A stretch of DNA of 48,501 nt from Bacteroides sp. CAG:443 (lineage in GTDB: Bacteria > Bacteroidota > Bacteroidia > Bacteroidales > Bacteroidaceae). A program made the position numbers and the translations under genes. This document shows positions 25,693 through 34,472 of the stretch, piece after piece. The notes below the pieces were generated by a model that saw nothing but the letters and a program-made list of their open reading frames with translations, had not been told where the DNA came from and searched no databases. Where the stretch lies: NCBI GenBank assembly GCA_000432735.1, contig FR887822.1:1-48501 (forward strand), read 5' to 3'. The first letter of the stretch is position 1; each line of letters opens with the position of its first letter.

Positions 25693-26400
25693 ATGTATCC
25701 ACAAATCATTTGTCATGTAATGGGCTCCGTAGATGGCCGCCTGTTGACCGACCATTGGACGGAACCATTCAATGGAAAGAAGAACGAACTAATTGGTATA
25801 TACGCAGCAATTGGTCGTAAACTGAATACCGATGCTTGGATGTTCGGAAAGCATACATTATGTGAAGGTTATTTCCCAAAAACCTTTCATACAGGGGATA
25901 GCACACCACTTGCTCATCCTGTACCTTATATTGCCGGAAGTACTTCTGAACGCCTTTTTGTGATAGCCGATCCGGACGCAAATATTCTCTATGAATCTTC
26001 CACTGTAAGAGGGGACAGCATTGTAGTCATCCTGCCTGAAACAGCTCCGGCATTTTATTTAGAGTACCTTCAGAAGAAGGGTATTTCCTACCTGTTTGCC
26101 GGAACAAAAGGTGATAACCTCAACATTGCCATGCAGACATTGGCGGAAACATTTGGTGTGGAATCTCTTTCTTTACAGGGTGGCGGCATCATTGACGGAG
26201 CATTTCTGCAAGCCGGACTGATAGATGAACTAAGCCTTGTTATTTATCCCGGTATTGACGGCTCGGCTAATTCAACATCTATTTTCCATTATATCGGTAA
26301 AGGAAATCCCTCACAAGGGCAATCGCTTGAATTATTGTCTGTACAAACAATGGAGAACGGAGTGATTTGGTTAAGGTATAAATTTCATAAAAACAGTTAA
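25693..26400 (+). CDS. RibD C-terminal/dihydrofolate reductase-fold oxidoreductase
   Basis: A 235-residue protein. Opening ICHVMGSVDGRLL, middle motif AWMFGKHT, and the NADPH-type loop SLQGGGIIDGAFLQAGLIDEL near residues 160-180 fit the RibD C-terminal domain family, complete in length. These proteins use NADPH to reduce pyrimidine, folate-like or other carbonyl substrates; the exact substrate is unknown. It starts 7 bp after the AraC gene in the same unit. Only distantly similar to the shorter protein at 1381. Confidence 0.82.
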   Translation: MYPQIICHVMGSVDGRLLTDHWTEPFNGKKNELIGIYAAIGRKLNTDAWMFGKHTLCEGYFPKTFHTGDSTPLAHPVPYIAGSTSERLFVIADPDANILYESSTVRGDSIVVILPETAPAFYLEYLQKKGISYLFAGTKGDNLNIAMQTLAETFGVESLSLQGGGIIDGAFLQAGLIDELSLVIYPGIDGSANSTSIFHYIGKGNPSQGQSLELLSVQTMENGVIWLRYKFHKNS

Positions 26401-26405
26401 GTAGT

Positions 26406-27908
26406 ATGCTACGTAAAATCAGATTGACACTTGCCGTTCTGTGTTTCGCTACCGTGACGTTGCTGTTCCTCGACTTCACTGGGACGCTGCACACTTGGTT
26501 GGGCTGGACGGCCAAAATACAGTTCCTTCCTGCGCTCCTGGCGTTAAATGTGGGTATTGTGGGGTTCTTCGTGTTGGTGACACTTGTCTTCGGACGGGTG
26601 TACTGTTCGGTCATCTGTCCGCTGGGCGTGATGCAGGACATCATCGCTTGGATGGGCAAAAAACAGAAGAAGAACCGTTACTGCTATTCTCCGGCCAAGT
26701 CATGGCTGCGGTATGGGGTGTTGGCAGTTTTCGTTGTAGCGATGATAGCTGGAATAGGTTCACTGGTGGCATTGCTCGCGCCATACAGTTCATACGGACG
26801 GATCGCAAGCAATCTGTTCACCCCGTTATACGTTTGGGGAAACAATCTGCTCGCTTACTTTGCGGAACGCGCCGACAGTTACGCCTTCTATGAAACGGAG
26901 GTATGGTTGAAAAGCCTGCCGACATTCCTCATAGCCTTGCTTTCCTTTATTATAATAGGAGTATTGGCGTGGCGGAACGGACGGACTTACTGCAATACCG
27001 TATGCCCAGTAGGTACAGTGCTGGGCTTGCTTGCCCGTTTCTCCTGGTTGAAACCTGTAATTGACACGGATAAATGTGTGAATTGTAAGCTGTGCACCCG
27101 GAATTGTAAGGCGGCTTGTATCGACATCGCCAAACATCGGATTGATTACAGCCGTTGTGTCACTTGCCTGGATTGTATTAGTAAATGTCATAAGGGAGCC
27201 ATCAGTTACAAACATCCTACAAAAAAAGAAGCCACACAACCGATAATAAATACATCCAAAATTTCAACTGATCAAATCAACGATACCCGTCGTTCATTTC
27301 TGACTGTTGCAACTACGATTGCTACGACTGGCATATTGAAAGCACAGGAAAAAAAAGTAGATGGAGGTTTGGCTGTTATAGAGGATAAGAAAATTCCTAA
27401 TCGATCTACTCCAATTGTACCTCCGGGAGCATTGAGTACACGGAGTTTTTTTCAACATTGTACCGCCTGCCAACTCTGTGTATCAACCTGTCCAAACGGA
27501 GTGCTTCGTCCGTCCACAGATCTGACCAAATTAATGCAGCCCGAAATGAGTTATGAGCGAGGATATTGTCGGCCTGAATGTACAAAATGCAGTGAAGTTT
27601 GTCCTGCTGGAGCTATACATTTAATATCAGTAGCAGAAAAATCCGCTACTCAGATAGGACATGCTGTATGGGTAAAGGAAAACTGTGTGCCATTGACTGA
27701 TGGTGTAGAATGCGGAAACTGTGCCCGTCATTGTCCTACCGGAGCTATTCAAATGATACATTCTATTGCTGCTAATCCAGAATCTGCTAAAATTCCGGCA
27801 ATCAATGTAGAGCGTTGCATCGGTTGCGGAGCTTGCGAGAATCTTTGTCCGGCACGTCCTTTCAGTGCCATTTATGTAGAAGGCAACGAAATACACAGAA
27901 TGATATGA
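26406..27908 (+). CDS. Membrane polyferredoxin (NapH/NapG-like fusion), ICE copy
   Basis: A 500-residue protein. The N-terminal membrane part has about four TM segments with two CxxxCP motifs (C67-C71 YCSVICPLG and C196-C200 YCNTVCPVG). Ferredoxin clusters follow (CVNCKLCTRNCK, CVTCLDCISKCH). At 295 there is an internal twin-arginine-like RRSFL before a hydrophobic stretch, then further 4Fe-4S motifs (CTACQLCVSTCP, CTKCSEVCP, CGNCARHCP, CIGCGACENLCP). It looks like NapH joined to NapG, moving electrons across the membrane. Homologous along its whole length to the chromosomal gene at 46338. It lies 5 bp after the RibD-like gene and 43 bp before the partner reductase. Confidence 0.85.
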   Translation: MLRKIRLTLAVLCFATVTLLFLDFTGTLHTWLGWTAKIQFLPALLALNVGIVGFFVLVTLVFGRVYCSVICPLGVMQDIIAWMGKKQKKNRYCYSPAKSWLRYGVLAVFVVAMIAGIGSLVALLAPYSSYGRIASNLFTPLYVWGNNLLAYFAERADSYAFYETEVWLKSLPTFLIALLSFIIIGVLAWRNGRTYCNTVCPVGTVLGLLARFSWLKPVIDTDKCVNCKLCTRNCKAACIDIAKHRIDYSRCVTCLDCISKCHKGAISYKHPTKKEATQPIINTSKISTDQINDTRRSFLTVATTIATTGILKAQEKKVDGGLAVIEDKKIPNRSTPIVPPGALSTRSFFQHCTACQLCVSTCPNGVLRPSTDLTKLMQPEMSYERGYCRPECTKCSEVCPAGAIHLISVAEKSATQIGHAVWVKENCVPLTDGVECGNCARHCPTGAIQMIHSIAANPESAKIPAINVERCIGCGACENLCPARPFSAIYVEGNEIHRMI

Positions 27909-27951
27909 AAAGAATTCAAAAAATGAAATAGATACTAAATATTTACTGCAT

Positions 27952-29352
27952 ATGGATAAAGAGAATGGAAAATCAATTTCTCGCCGTGATTTTTTCAAGA
28001 TAGCAGGAGCCGCAGGAGTGGTAACTGCCGGATTGGTAGGTTGTAATAAACAAAGCAAGTCATCATCTAATGTTATTGGAGAACCTGATGGTGATATGAC
28101 TTACCGGATATTAACGGGCGACCGCGTGTCATTGCTTGGTTATGGTTGTATGCGATGGCCGATGATATCTAATCCAGATGGTGAAGGACAAATAGTTGAC
28201 CAGGAAGAAGTGAACCGGCTGGTGGATTATGCTTTGGCACATGGTATAAACTATTTCGATACCGCTCCGCCATATTGTCAAGGTTTATCGGAAGAGGCTA
28301 CTGGCATTGCACTCAGTCGGCACCCCCGTGATTCGTATTTTATTGCTACGAAAATGTCCAATCACCGTCTTTATGGAGCTGGACTTCGCGGTAAAGAACT
28401 ACAAGAGGCAAGCGTAAAGATGTATCAGGATTCTTTTAAGCACCTGCGTACGGATTACTTCGATTATTACCTGTTTCATATTCTAGGTACAGGTAAGGGA
28501 ATGGAAGAAATGCGCGGAAGACTGTATGATTGTGGTATCGCAGATTTTATCCTCAAGGAGAAAGAAGCCGGACGTATCCGTAAACTGGGGTTCTCGTTTC
28601 ATGGGGATGTACGGGTATTTGATTATATGTTACAGGAATCGGGCATACCGTGGGACTTTGTACAAATACAGCTCAATTACCTTGACTGGCGGCACGCATC
28701 AGGCATCAACGTTAATGCAGAATACCTATATAGCGAACTGGCGAAGCGGAATATTCCAGCCGTGATTATGGAACCGTTGCTTGGTGGACGACTTTCCAAA
28801 GTTCATGATCACATTGTTAATAAATTAAAGCAACGAGAACCAGAACAGAGCGTAGCATCATGGGCGTTCCGTTTTGCTGGAAGTTTCCCTAATGTTTTGA
28901 CTGTACTCAGCGGAATGACCTACATGGAACACTTGCAAGACAACCTGTGTACCTATTCGCCACTGCATCCGCTTTCTGATGATGAATTTGTATTTTTGCA
29001 AGAAACAGCAGACCTGATGGTACAATATCAGACAATCCCTTGTAATGACTGCAAGTATTGTATGCCATGTCCTTATGGAATAGATATTCCTGCTATTCTT
29101 CTACATTATAATAAATGTATCAATGAGGGAAATATGCCACGAGACGGACATGACGAAAACTACCACAAGGCACGACAAGCTTTCTTGATTGGTTATGACC
29201 GTAGTGTACCAAGACTGAGGCAAGCCAGCCATTGCATCGGGTGCAATCAATGTTCGCCCGATTGCCCGCAAGGTATCAACATCCCTAAGGAGATGCAACG
29301 CATCGATCATTTTGTAGAACAGTTGAAACAAAATTTAATGCATAAATTATAA
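27952..29352 (+). CDS. Tat-exported aldo/keto reductase with C-terminal ferredoxin domain, ICE copy
   Basis: A 466-residue protein with Tat signal SRRDFFK and lipobox-like LVGC. The AKR barrel has D103 and Y108 (YFDTAPPYCQG), K134 (IATKMSN) and a histidine in YYLFHILG. The C-terminal part holds two cluster motifs, CNDCKYCMPCPYG and CIGCNQCSPDCPQG. It is probably fed electrons by the adjacent polyferredoxin instead of free NADPH. The same pair occurs on the chromosome at 46338-48501. Last gene of the cargo. Confidence 0.86.
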   Translation: MDKENGKSISRRDFFKIAGAAGVVTAGLVGCNKQSKSSSNVIGEPDGDMTYRILTGDRVSLLGYGCMRWPMISNPDGEGQIVDQEEVNRLVDYALAHGINYFDTAPPYCQGLSEEATGIALSRHPRDSYFIATKMSNHRLYGAGLRGKELQEASVKMYQDSFKHLRTDYFDYYLFHILGTGKGMEEMRGRLYDCGIADFILKEKEAGRIRKLGFSFHGDVRVFDYMLQESGIPWDFVQIQLNYLDWRHASGINVNAEYLYSELAKRNIPAVIMEPLLGGRLSKVHDHIVNKLKQREPEQSVASWAFRFAGSFPNVLTVLSGMTYMEHLQDNLCTYSPLHPLSDDEFVFLQETADLMVQYQTIPCNDCKYCMPCPYGIDIPAILLHYNKCINEGNMPRDGHDENYHKARQAFLIGYDRSVPRLRQASHCIGCNQCSPDCPQGINIPKEMQRIDHFVEQLKQNLMHKL

Positions 29353-29453
29353 TTAATTGCATAGAAACAGAAAGCTCACCAAAAGATTGGTAAGTTTATA
29401 AAGATAAGTCATAAATAAAATAGCAGCTATCCCTTCCATCAAAGATAAATCCC

Positions 29454-29557
29454 AATCCTGATTTGCCAGCCGCATTTATTCCTTTTTTCAGGTGAATTTT
29501 CTTTATGGCTTACGCCATGAAAATTCACCTGAAAAAGAATGCGGCGGCAAACGGATT
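29454..29557. repeat. Long imperfect inverted repeat
   Basis: Paired blocks from outside in: AATCC (29454-29458)/GGATT (29553-29557), TTTGCC (29462-29467)/GGCAAA (29546-29551), CAGGTGAATTTTC (29489-29501)/GAAAATTCACCTG (29519-29531), ATGGC (29505-29509)/GCCAT (29514-29518). Loop 4 nt. Confidence 0.75.
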
Positions 29558-29842
29558 AGAATTAAAGGAAAGATTACAGGGATTAACTGCGACCGACGTG
29601 ACGCATAGCCGTAAACCAAAGGCGGCTATCCTTATATTCCATATATGACCTCACAAATACTGTGAAAATTCACCTTCCTCAATAACAAAACATAGCCTGC
29701 CTATCAACTCCCAAAATAAGACAGGGATTTCAGCTCCCTCCGATCTGCATAGTCAGGTGACTTCGCTATGTTTTTATTCCTACATCCAATTCTTTTTTCT
29801 TTTCTTTTTTTTCCTCTGTTCCTGTTCTTTCCTGTCCTTCGT

Positions 29843-29882
29843 ATGACATTTGATGACACCTGACGACATCTAATGCCATCTA
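29843..29882 (+). repeat. Four 10-bp tandem repeats upstream of the DUF3945 operon
   Basis: Four consecutive units near the consensus ATGACATCTG (ATGACATTTG, ATGACACCTG, ACGACATCTA, ATGCCATCTA), exactly one helical turn each, ending 34 bp before the -7 box. Matched by a similar array at 39250-39279. Confidence 0.6.
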
Positions 29883-29893
29883 TTTGTAAATCA

Positions 29894-29924
29894 ATTGTTT
29901 ACTCAATTTATCATCTTACATTTG
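29894..29924 (+). promoter_or_regulatory. Promoter of the DUF3945-topoisomerase unit
   Basis: -33-like ATTG (29894-29897), 19-nt spacer, -7 box TACATTTG (29917-29924), 41 bp before the ATG at 29966. Confidence 0.6.
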
Positions 29925-29965
29925 GACTGTGAAACAAATCAAGTAGTCACTCAAAACAAAAGATT

Positions 29966-31783
29966 ATGGCACAAGAAAACAGTCCAGACAAGGAAAAAAG
30001 GCAAGGCCGGACAAAGAAACCGGAAAAGCCTTATGTGGAACAAATTGACGAGCTTTTGCTGGTACATAACAAGAACGACCCCAAGGAGGGTTTGGGAGTG
30101 GTCAGCAAGGCAGACGAGAAAGGCAATTATCAGACGGTTACACCGGAAGAGAAGAACGAGAACTCATTCCTGAAATTCGACAAGAATTCGAGTATCCTCG
30201 AAAACTTCATCAAGAATTTTTGGAGCCAGCTGAAGGAGCCTACGCATTTCAGGCTTATCCGTATGACCATCAATGATTACAAGCAGAACAAACAGGCTCT
30301 CAAGGACCTGGCCGAAGGTAAGAATACAGACGTGGTAAAGGAGTTTCTGAAACGCTATGAAATCGTACCGAAAGTAAACAATCAAAAAAACAGTCAAACA
30401 AAAGAGGAGGAAACAAAAATGGCAAAGAAGCAGGAACAGACAACGCAGGCTCAGCCTGAACAGGTATCACAGGTGGAAGCTGCCGCACAGGGGCGCGAAC
30501 AGCAGGAACCGCAACGCCAGCAGACACCCACGTACCGCTACAACGAGAACATGATTAATTGGGAGGAACTGGGTAAGTTCGGCATATCCAAGGAAATGCT
30601 GGAGCAGTCCGGACAGCTTGACAGCATGTTGAAAGGATACAAGACCAACAGGACCATGCCGCTGACACTCAACATTCCTGGGGTACTGACCGCAAAACTT
30701 GATGCACGCCTTTCATTCATATCCAACGGCGGGCAGGTCATGCTGGGCATCCACGGTATCAGAAAAGAACCGGAACTGGACCGTCCTTATTTCGGACATA
30801 TCTTCACGGAAGAGGACAAGAAGAACCTGCGTGAAAGCGGGAACATGGGACGCGTGGCTGACCTTAACCTGCGTGGCAACACGACAGAGCCTTGTCTGAT
30901 TTCCATCGACAAGAATACCAACGAACTGGTAGCCGTCCGACAGGAGCATGTCTATATCCCGAATGAAATCAAAGGGGTAACCCTGACTCCGGATGAAATT
31001 CAGAAACTGAAAAACGGAGAACAGATATTCGTAGAGGGAATGAAATCCAATCAGGGTAAAGAGTTTAATGCCAATCTGCAATACAGTGCAGAAAGAAGAG
31101 GCATCGAATTTATCTTCCCGAAAGACCAGGCCTTCAATCAGCAGACGCTCGGTGGTGTACCGCTTTCCCCCATGCAGCTCAAAGCGTTGAATGAAGGACA
31201 TACCATCCTTGTAGAGGATATGAAGCGAAAGAACGGCGAACTGTTTTCCTCCTTCGTTACCATGGATAAGGTAACAGGCGGGCTCCAATATACACGCCAC
31301 AATCCGGAAACGGGAGAAATCTACATACCGAAGGAAATCTGTTCGGTACAGCTCACACCGGAGGACAAGGAAGCGTTACGCAAAGGGCAGCCCATCTATC
31401 TTGAGAACATGATCAACCGTAAAGGTGAGGAATTCTCGTCATTCGTCAAGCTGGACCTGGCAAGTGGAAGACCACAGTATTCCAGAACTCCGGACGGTTT
31501 CAACGAACGACAGGCACCTACCATCCCGGCTGAGGTTTACGGACACCTGCTTTCGGCACAGGAAAGAGCAAATCTTCAGGACGGAAAGGCCATCCTTGTA
31601 ACGGGTATGAAAGGTCCCAACGGCAAACCGTTTGATTCCTATCTGAAAGTAAACGCAAACACCGGACAGCTGCAATATTTTCAGGAAAATCCGGATGTGC
31701 GCCGCAATACCTCACAGCGTGCTTCACAGACTGACAATACCCAGCAGCAGGAACAGAAGAAGGGAGCAAAACAGGCTGTCTGA
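29966..31783 (+). CDS. DUF4099/DUF3945-type ICE protein
   Basis: A 605-residue cytosolic protein of Bacteroides conjugative elements. A lysine-rich N-terminal region (1-150) is followed by a Gln-rich linker, a DUF4099-like domain (about 190-290; NWEELGKFGISKEMLEQSG) and four repeats of 55-75 residues of DUF3945 type. Each repeat follows the pattern L-(T/S)-P..LxxGxxIxVExM(K)xxxGxxFxSxxxx, at about 335, 415, 475 and 545. It precedes topoisomerase III, as orf3 precedes exc in the CTnDOT excision operon, so a role in excision is possible. Function unproven; names are from recall. Confidence 0.75.
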   Translation: MAQENSPDKEKRQGRTKKPEKPYVEQIDELLLVHNKNDPKEGLGVVSKADEKGNYQTVTPEEKNENSFLKFDKNSSILENFIKNFWSQLKEPTHFRLIRMTINDYKQNKQALKDLAEGKNTDVVKEFLKRYEIVPKVNNQKNSQTKEEETKMAKKQEQTTQAQPEQVSQVEAAAQGREQQEPQRQQTPTYRYNENMINWEELGKFGISKEMLEQSGQLDSMLKGYKTNRTMPLTLNIPGVLTAKLDARLSFISNGGQVMLGIHGIRKEPELDRPYFGHIFTEEDKKNLRESGNMGRVADLNLRGNTTEPCLISIDKNTNELVAVRQEHVYIPNEIKGVTLTPDEIQKLKNGEQIFVEGMKSNQGKEFNANLQYSAERRGIEFIFPKDQAFNQQTLGGVPLSPMQLKALNEGHTILVEDMKRKNGELFSSFVTMDKVTGGLQYTRHNPETGEIYIPKEICSVQLTPEDKEALRKGQPIYLENMINRKGEEFSSFVKLDLASGRPQYSRTPDGFNERQAPTIPAEVYGHLLSAQERANLQDGKAILVTGMKGPNGKPFDSYLKVNANTGQLQYFQENPDVRRNTSQRASQTDNTQQQEQKKGAKQAV

Positions 31784-31836
31784 CCTGAACGGGATTCAAA
31801 TCATTCAAATCATCAATTACTAAAAAAGGAAAGAAC

Positions 31837-32097
31837 ATGAACAAGACCAATCATCATATCTACAAGGCTGAACAAATCGACTGGGAGAAACTGGAATCGG
31901 TAGGTATCAGCAGATCGCAAATTGAAAAGGACGGAAACATGGACCTGCTCCTTCAGGGAGAGGAAACCAATGTCATGTCCATTAAAATCAAGACTCCTGT
32001 ATTTTCACTGACCATGGACGCCACACTCAGTCTGATTGAAGACGAGAATGGAAATCCGGTCATCAGCGTAAACGGTATCAACCCTTCAGGTGAATAA
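31837..32097 (+). CDS. Small DUF4099-like protein
   Basis: An 86-residue protein similar to the DUF4099 part of the preceding gene: IDWEKLESVGISRSQIEKDGNMDLLLQGEE and FSLTMDATLSL match NWEELGKFGISKEMLEQSGQLDSML and LTAKLDARLSF there. It looks like a duplicated stand-alone domain. AAAGGA lies 8 bp before its ATG. Probably cotranscribed with its neighbours. Confidence 0.7.
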   Translation: MNKTNHHIYKAEQIDWEKLESVGISRSQIEKDGNMDLLLQGEETNVMSIKIKTPVFSLTMDATLSLIEDENGNPVISVNGINPSGE

Positions 32098-32172
32098 ATA
32101 AGAATCCATAATGTATCATCTCTCTTTCCATACGGACTTACCGTATGGAAAGATATAAAAACAGAATTTATC

Positions 32173-33942
32173 ATGATTGCCATATTAACAGACAAACCAA
32201 GTGTAGGAAAAGAAATCGGAAGAATCATCGGTGCAACCAGAGTAAGAAACGGATATGTGGAAGGAAACGGCTACATGGTTACGTGGACCTTCGGGAACAT
32301 GCTGTCACTGGCCATGCCGAAGGACTACGGGACCCAGAAGCTGGAACGGAATGACTTTCCTTTCATCCCGTCCGAATTTGAGCTGATGGTACGTCATACA
32401 CGCACCGAGAACGGATGGATACCGGACATTGATGCCGTGCTCCAGCTTAAAGTAATCGAGAGAGTGTTTCAGGCATGTGACACCATCATTGCGGCTACCG
32501 ATGCCAGCCGTGACGGGGAAATGACATTCCGCTATGTATATCAATACCTGAACTGTACACAGCCTTGCTTCCGTCTGTGGATTTCCTCTCTTACCGACGA
32601 GTCTGTGCGTAAAGGCATGGAAAACCTGAAGCCGGACAGCTGTTACGACAGCCTGTTCCTTTCTGCCGACAGCCGCAACAAGGCGGACTGGATTCTCGGA
32701 ATCAACGCCAGCTATGCCATGTGCAAGGCGACTGGCCTTGGCAACAATTCCCTCGGACGGGTGCAGACACCGGTACTGGCTGCCATCAGCAGACGCTACC
32801 GTGAAAGGGAGAACCATATTTCATCGGACAGCTGGCCCATCTACATCAGCCTGCAAAAGGACGGCATCCTCTTCAAGATGCGCCGCACACAGGATCTTCC
32901 AGACAAAGAATCCGCTACAATGTTTTTCCAGGACTGCAAGCTGTCACATCAGGCACAGATTACAGGTATCAGTCACAGCGTTAAGGAAATACTTCCACCG
33001 GATCTGCTTGACCTGACACAACTTCAGAAGGAAGCGAACATCCGCTATGGTTATACCGCATCAGAGGTGTATGACATCGCACAGTCCCTTTATGAAAAGA
33101 AACTGATTTCCTACCCAAGGACTTCCAGCCGTTATCTGACGGAGGATGTGTTTGACTCGCTTTCACCAATCATGGCGCGTCTGCTTTCATGGGAGCTGTT
33201 CCCTGCCGCTAAAGGAACTGGAAGTATTGACATATCCAGTTTGTCCCGCCACGTAATAAATGCAGAAAAAGCCAATGTACATCATGCCATCATCATTACA
33301 GGTATCCGTCCCGGAAATCTGTCCGAAAAGGAAATGCAGGTTTACAGACTTGTAGCCGGAAGGATGCTTGAAGCATTCATGGCTTCATGCCGCATAGAAA
33401 CGACAAATGTTGAAGCGGTTTGTGCGGCGCAACATTTCAAGGTCGAACAAACAAGAATCATTGAAGCCGGCTGGCATGACGTGTTCATGCATTCCGACAT
33501 GATCCCGACATCGGGGTATTCCGTCAAAGAACTCCCAAAAATGGAGAAAGGTGATACCCTGAATGTATGCGGATGCAACATGGTACACAAGAAACAGCTG
33601 CCGGTAAATCCGTTCACGGATGCAGAACTGGTGGAATACATGGAACAGAACGGACTGGGTACGGTATCCTCACGTACCAATATCATCCGTACACTGGTTA
33701 ACCGTAAGTATATCCGTTATTCAGGGAAATATATCGTTCCGACCCCGAAAGGCATGTTCACCTACGAAACCATCCGTGGAAAGAAAATTGCGGATACTTC
33801 ACTCACCGCAGACTGGGAAAAACAGCTGAACGGACTTGAAAGCGGAATGATAACCGGACAGGACTTCCTGAACAGGATCAGGACTCTCGCCAAGGAAATG
33901 ACTGATGACATTTTCAACACCTATTCCACAAAAGAAGAATAA
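32173..33942 (+). CDS. topB: DNA topoisomerase III (ICE-encoded, Exc-like)
   Basis: A 589-residue type IA topoisomerase. The TOPRIM region includes TDKPSVGKEI at the N-terminus and AATDASRDGEM at about 108-117; the usual DxDREGE is altered to DASRDGE, a variant acidic triad. The catalytic tyrosine is Y314 in LISYPRTSSRYL, and LGRVQTPVL (195-203) is a conserved core motif. There are no C-terminal zinc fingers, so it is shorter than the chromosomal E. coli TopB. CTnDOT Exc is a topoisomerase III of this type. A strong terminator follows. Confidence 0.88.
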   Translation: MIAILTDKPSVGKEIGRIIGATRVRNGYVEGNGYMVTWTFGNMLSLAMPKDYGTQKLERNDFPFIPSEFELMVRHTRTENGWIPDIDAVLQLKVIERVFQACDTIIAATDASRDGEMTFRYVYQYLNCTQPCFRLWISSLTDESVRKGMENLKPDSCYDSLFLSADSRNKADWILGINASYAMCKATGLGNNSLGRVQTPVLAAISRRYRERENHISSDSWPIYISLQKDGILFKMRRTQDLPDKESATMFFQDCKLSHQAQITGISHSVKEILPPDLLDLTQLQKEANIRYGYTASEVYDIAQSLYEKKLISYPRTSSRYLTEDVFDSLSPIMARLLSWELFPAAKGTGSIDISSLSRHVINAEKANVHHAIIITGIRPGNLSEKEMQVYRLVAGRMLEAFMASCRIETTNVEAVCAAQHFKVEQTRIIEAGWHDVFMHSDMIPTSGYSVKELPKMEKGDTLNVCGCNMVHKKQLPVNPFTDAELVEYMEQNGLGTVSSRTNIIRTLVNRKYIRYSGKYIVPTPKGMFTYETIRGKKIADTSLTADWEKQLNGLESGMITGQDFLNRIRTLAKEMTDDIFNTYSTKEE

Positions 33943-33966
33943 CATCCATATCAATATAACCATAAG

Positions 33967-33995
33967 AATGCAGGCCGGAAGGTCTGCATTTTTTT
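33967..33995 (+). terminator. Intrinsic terminator after topoisomerase III
   Basis: The 10-bp stem AATGCAGGCC/GGTCTGCATT (one G-U) closes on a GGAA tetraloop and runs into a T tail. Very convincing. Confidence 0.88.
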
Positions 33996-34023
33996 GTATC
34001 CGTACAGAAAAGAATCTGTTTTT

Positions 34024-34205
34024 CCGCTTTTAAGCGGCAAAGGTCTTGGATTGCCTGCCTTTTGCCGCAAGGCTGCCCTCAAGGGCTTGGCTGGACAGAA
34101 AAAAATCATCCTCGCTACGCTCCGGTATTTTTTCCTGCCAGGCCTTGCGCAAAAAGGCAATCCAAGAGGCCGGAGGCCTATAAAATCGGGAAAACACATC
34201 CCGAT
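34024..34205. repeat. Cluster of palindromes including a 124-nt hairpin
   Basis: Three inverted repeats: CCGCTT-TT-AAGCGG (34024-34037); a long imperfect hairpin 34044-34167 whose outer arms are TCTTGGATTGCC and GGCAATCCAAGA and which continues inward with GCAAGGC/GCCTTGC; and ATCGGGA/TCCCGAT (34185-34205). An open frame across the region (33994-34491) is a by-product of the repeat. Confidence 0.75.
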
Positions 34206-34234
34206 GGGATTATTCATTCATAAAATTAAGGATT

Positions 34235-34450
34235 ATGAAACTACAGATTATCAGAAAGATTGGCAGACATGCAACAGCGATATTCCTGATTACCGGAATA
34301 TGTCTGCTGACAAGCAAAGGGATTGTCCCCACCGGGATGATTACGCTGCTGTTGCTTGCAGGAGGATTCTTCGGTTTCCTGTTCAGGATACTGGTCATTA
34401 TTTTCAAGATTCTTATTCTTCTGTTCATTGTAGGATTATTTGTCGCATAA
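34235..34450 (+). CDS. Small two-TM membrane protein
   Basis: A 71-residue protein with two hydrophobic segments (about 13-31 and 34-70), a basic N-terminus (MKLQIIRKIGRH) and a Gly-rich turn GGFFGFLF. It lies just upstream of the PRTRC genes and 22 bp before the next small gene. No family recognised; small membrane proteins of this kind are common in Bacteroides ICEs next to PRTRC genes. Confidence 0.6.
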   Translation: MKLQIIRKIGRHATAIFLITGICLLTSKGIVPTGMITLLLLAGGFFGFLFRILVIIFKILILLFIVGLFVA

Positions 34451-34472
34451 CCCAAAATATAAATATACATAT

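Larger units (their letters stand above)
29353..29965. other. 613-bp non-coding region between cargo and ICE backbone
   Basis: No credible gene. It holds a 104-nt imperfect hairpin (29454-29557), a third copy of the hairpin sequence GAAAATTCACCT near 29664, 10-bp repeats (29843-29882) and a promoter (29917-29924). Possible control or transfer-origin region of the backbone. Confidence 0.6.
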
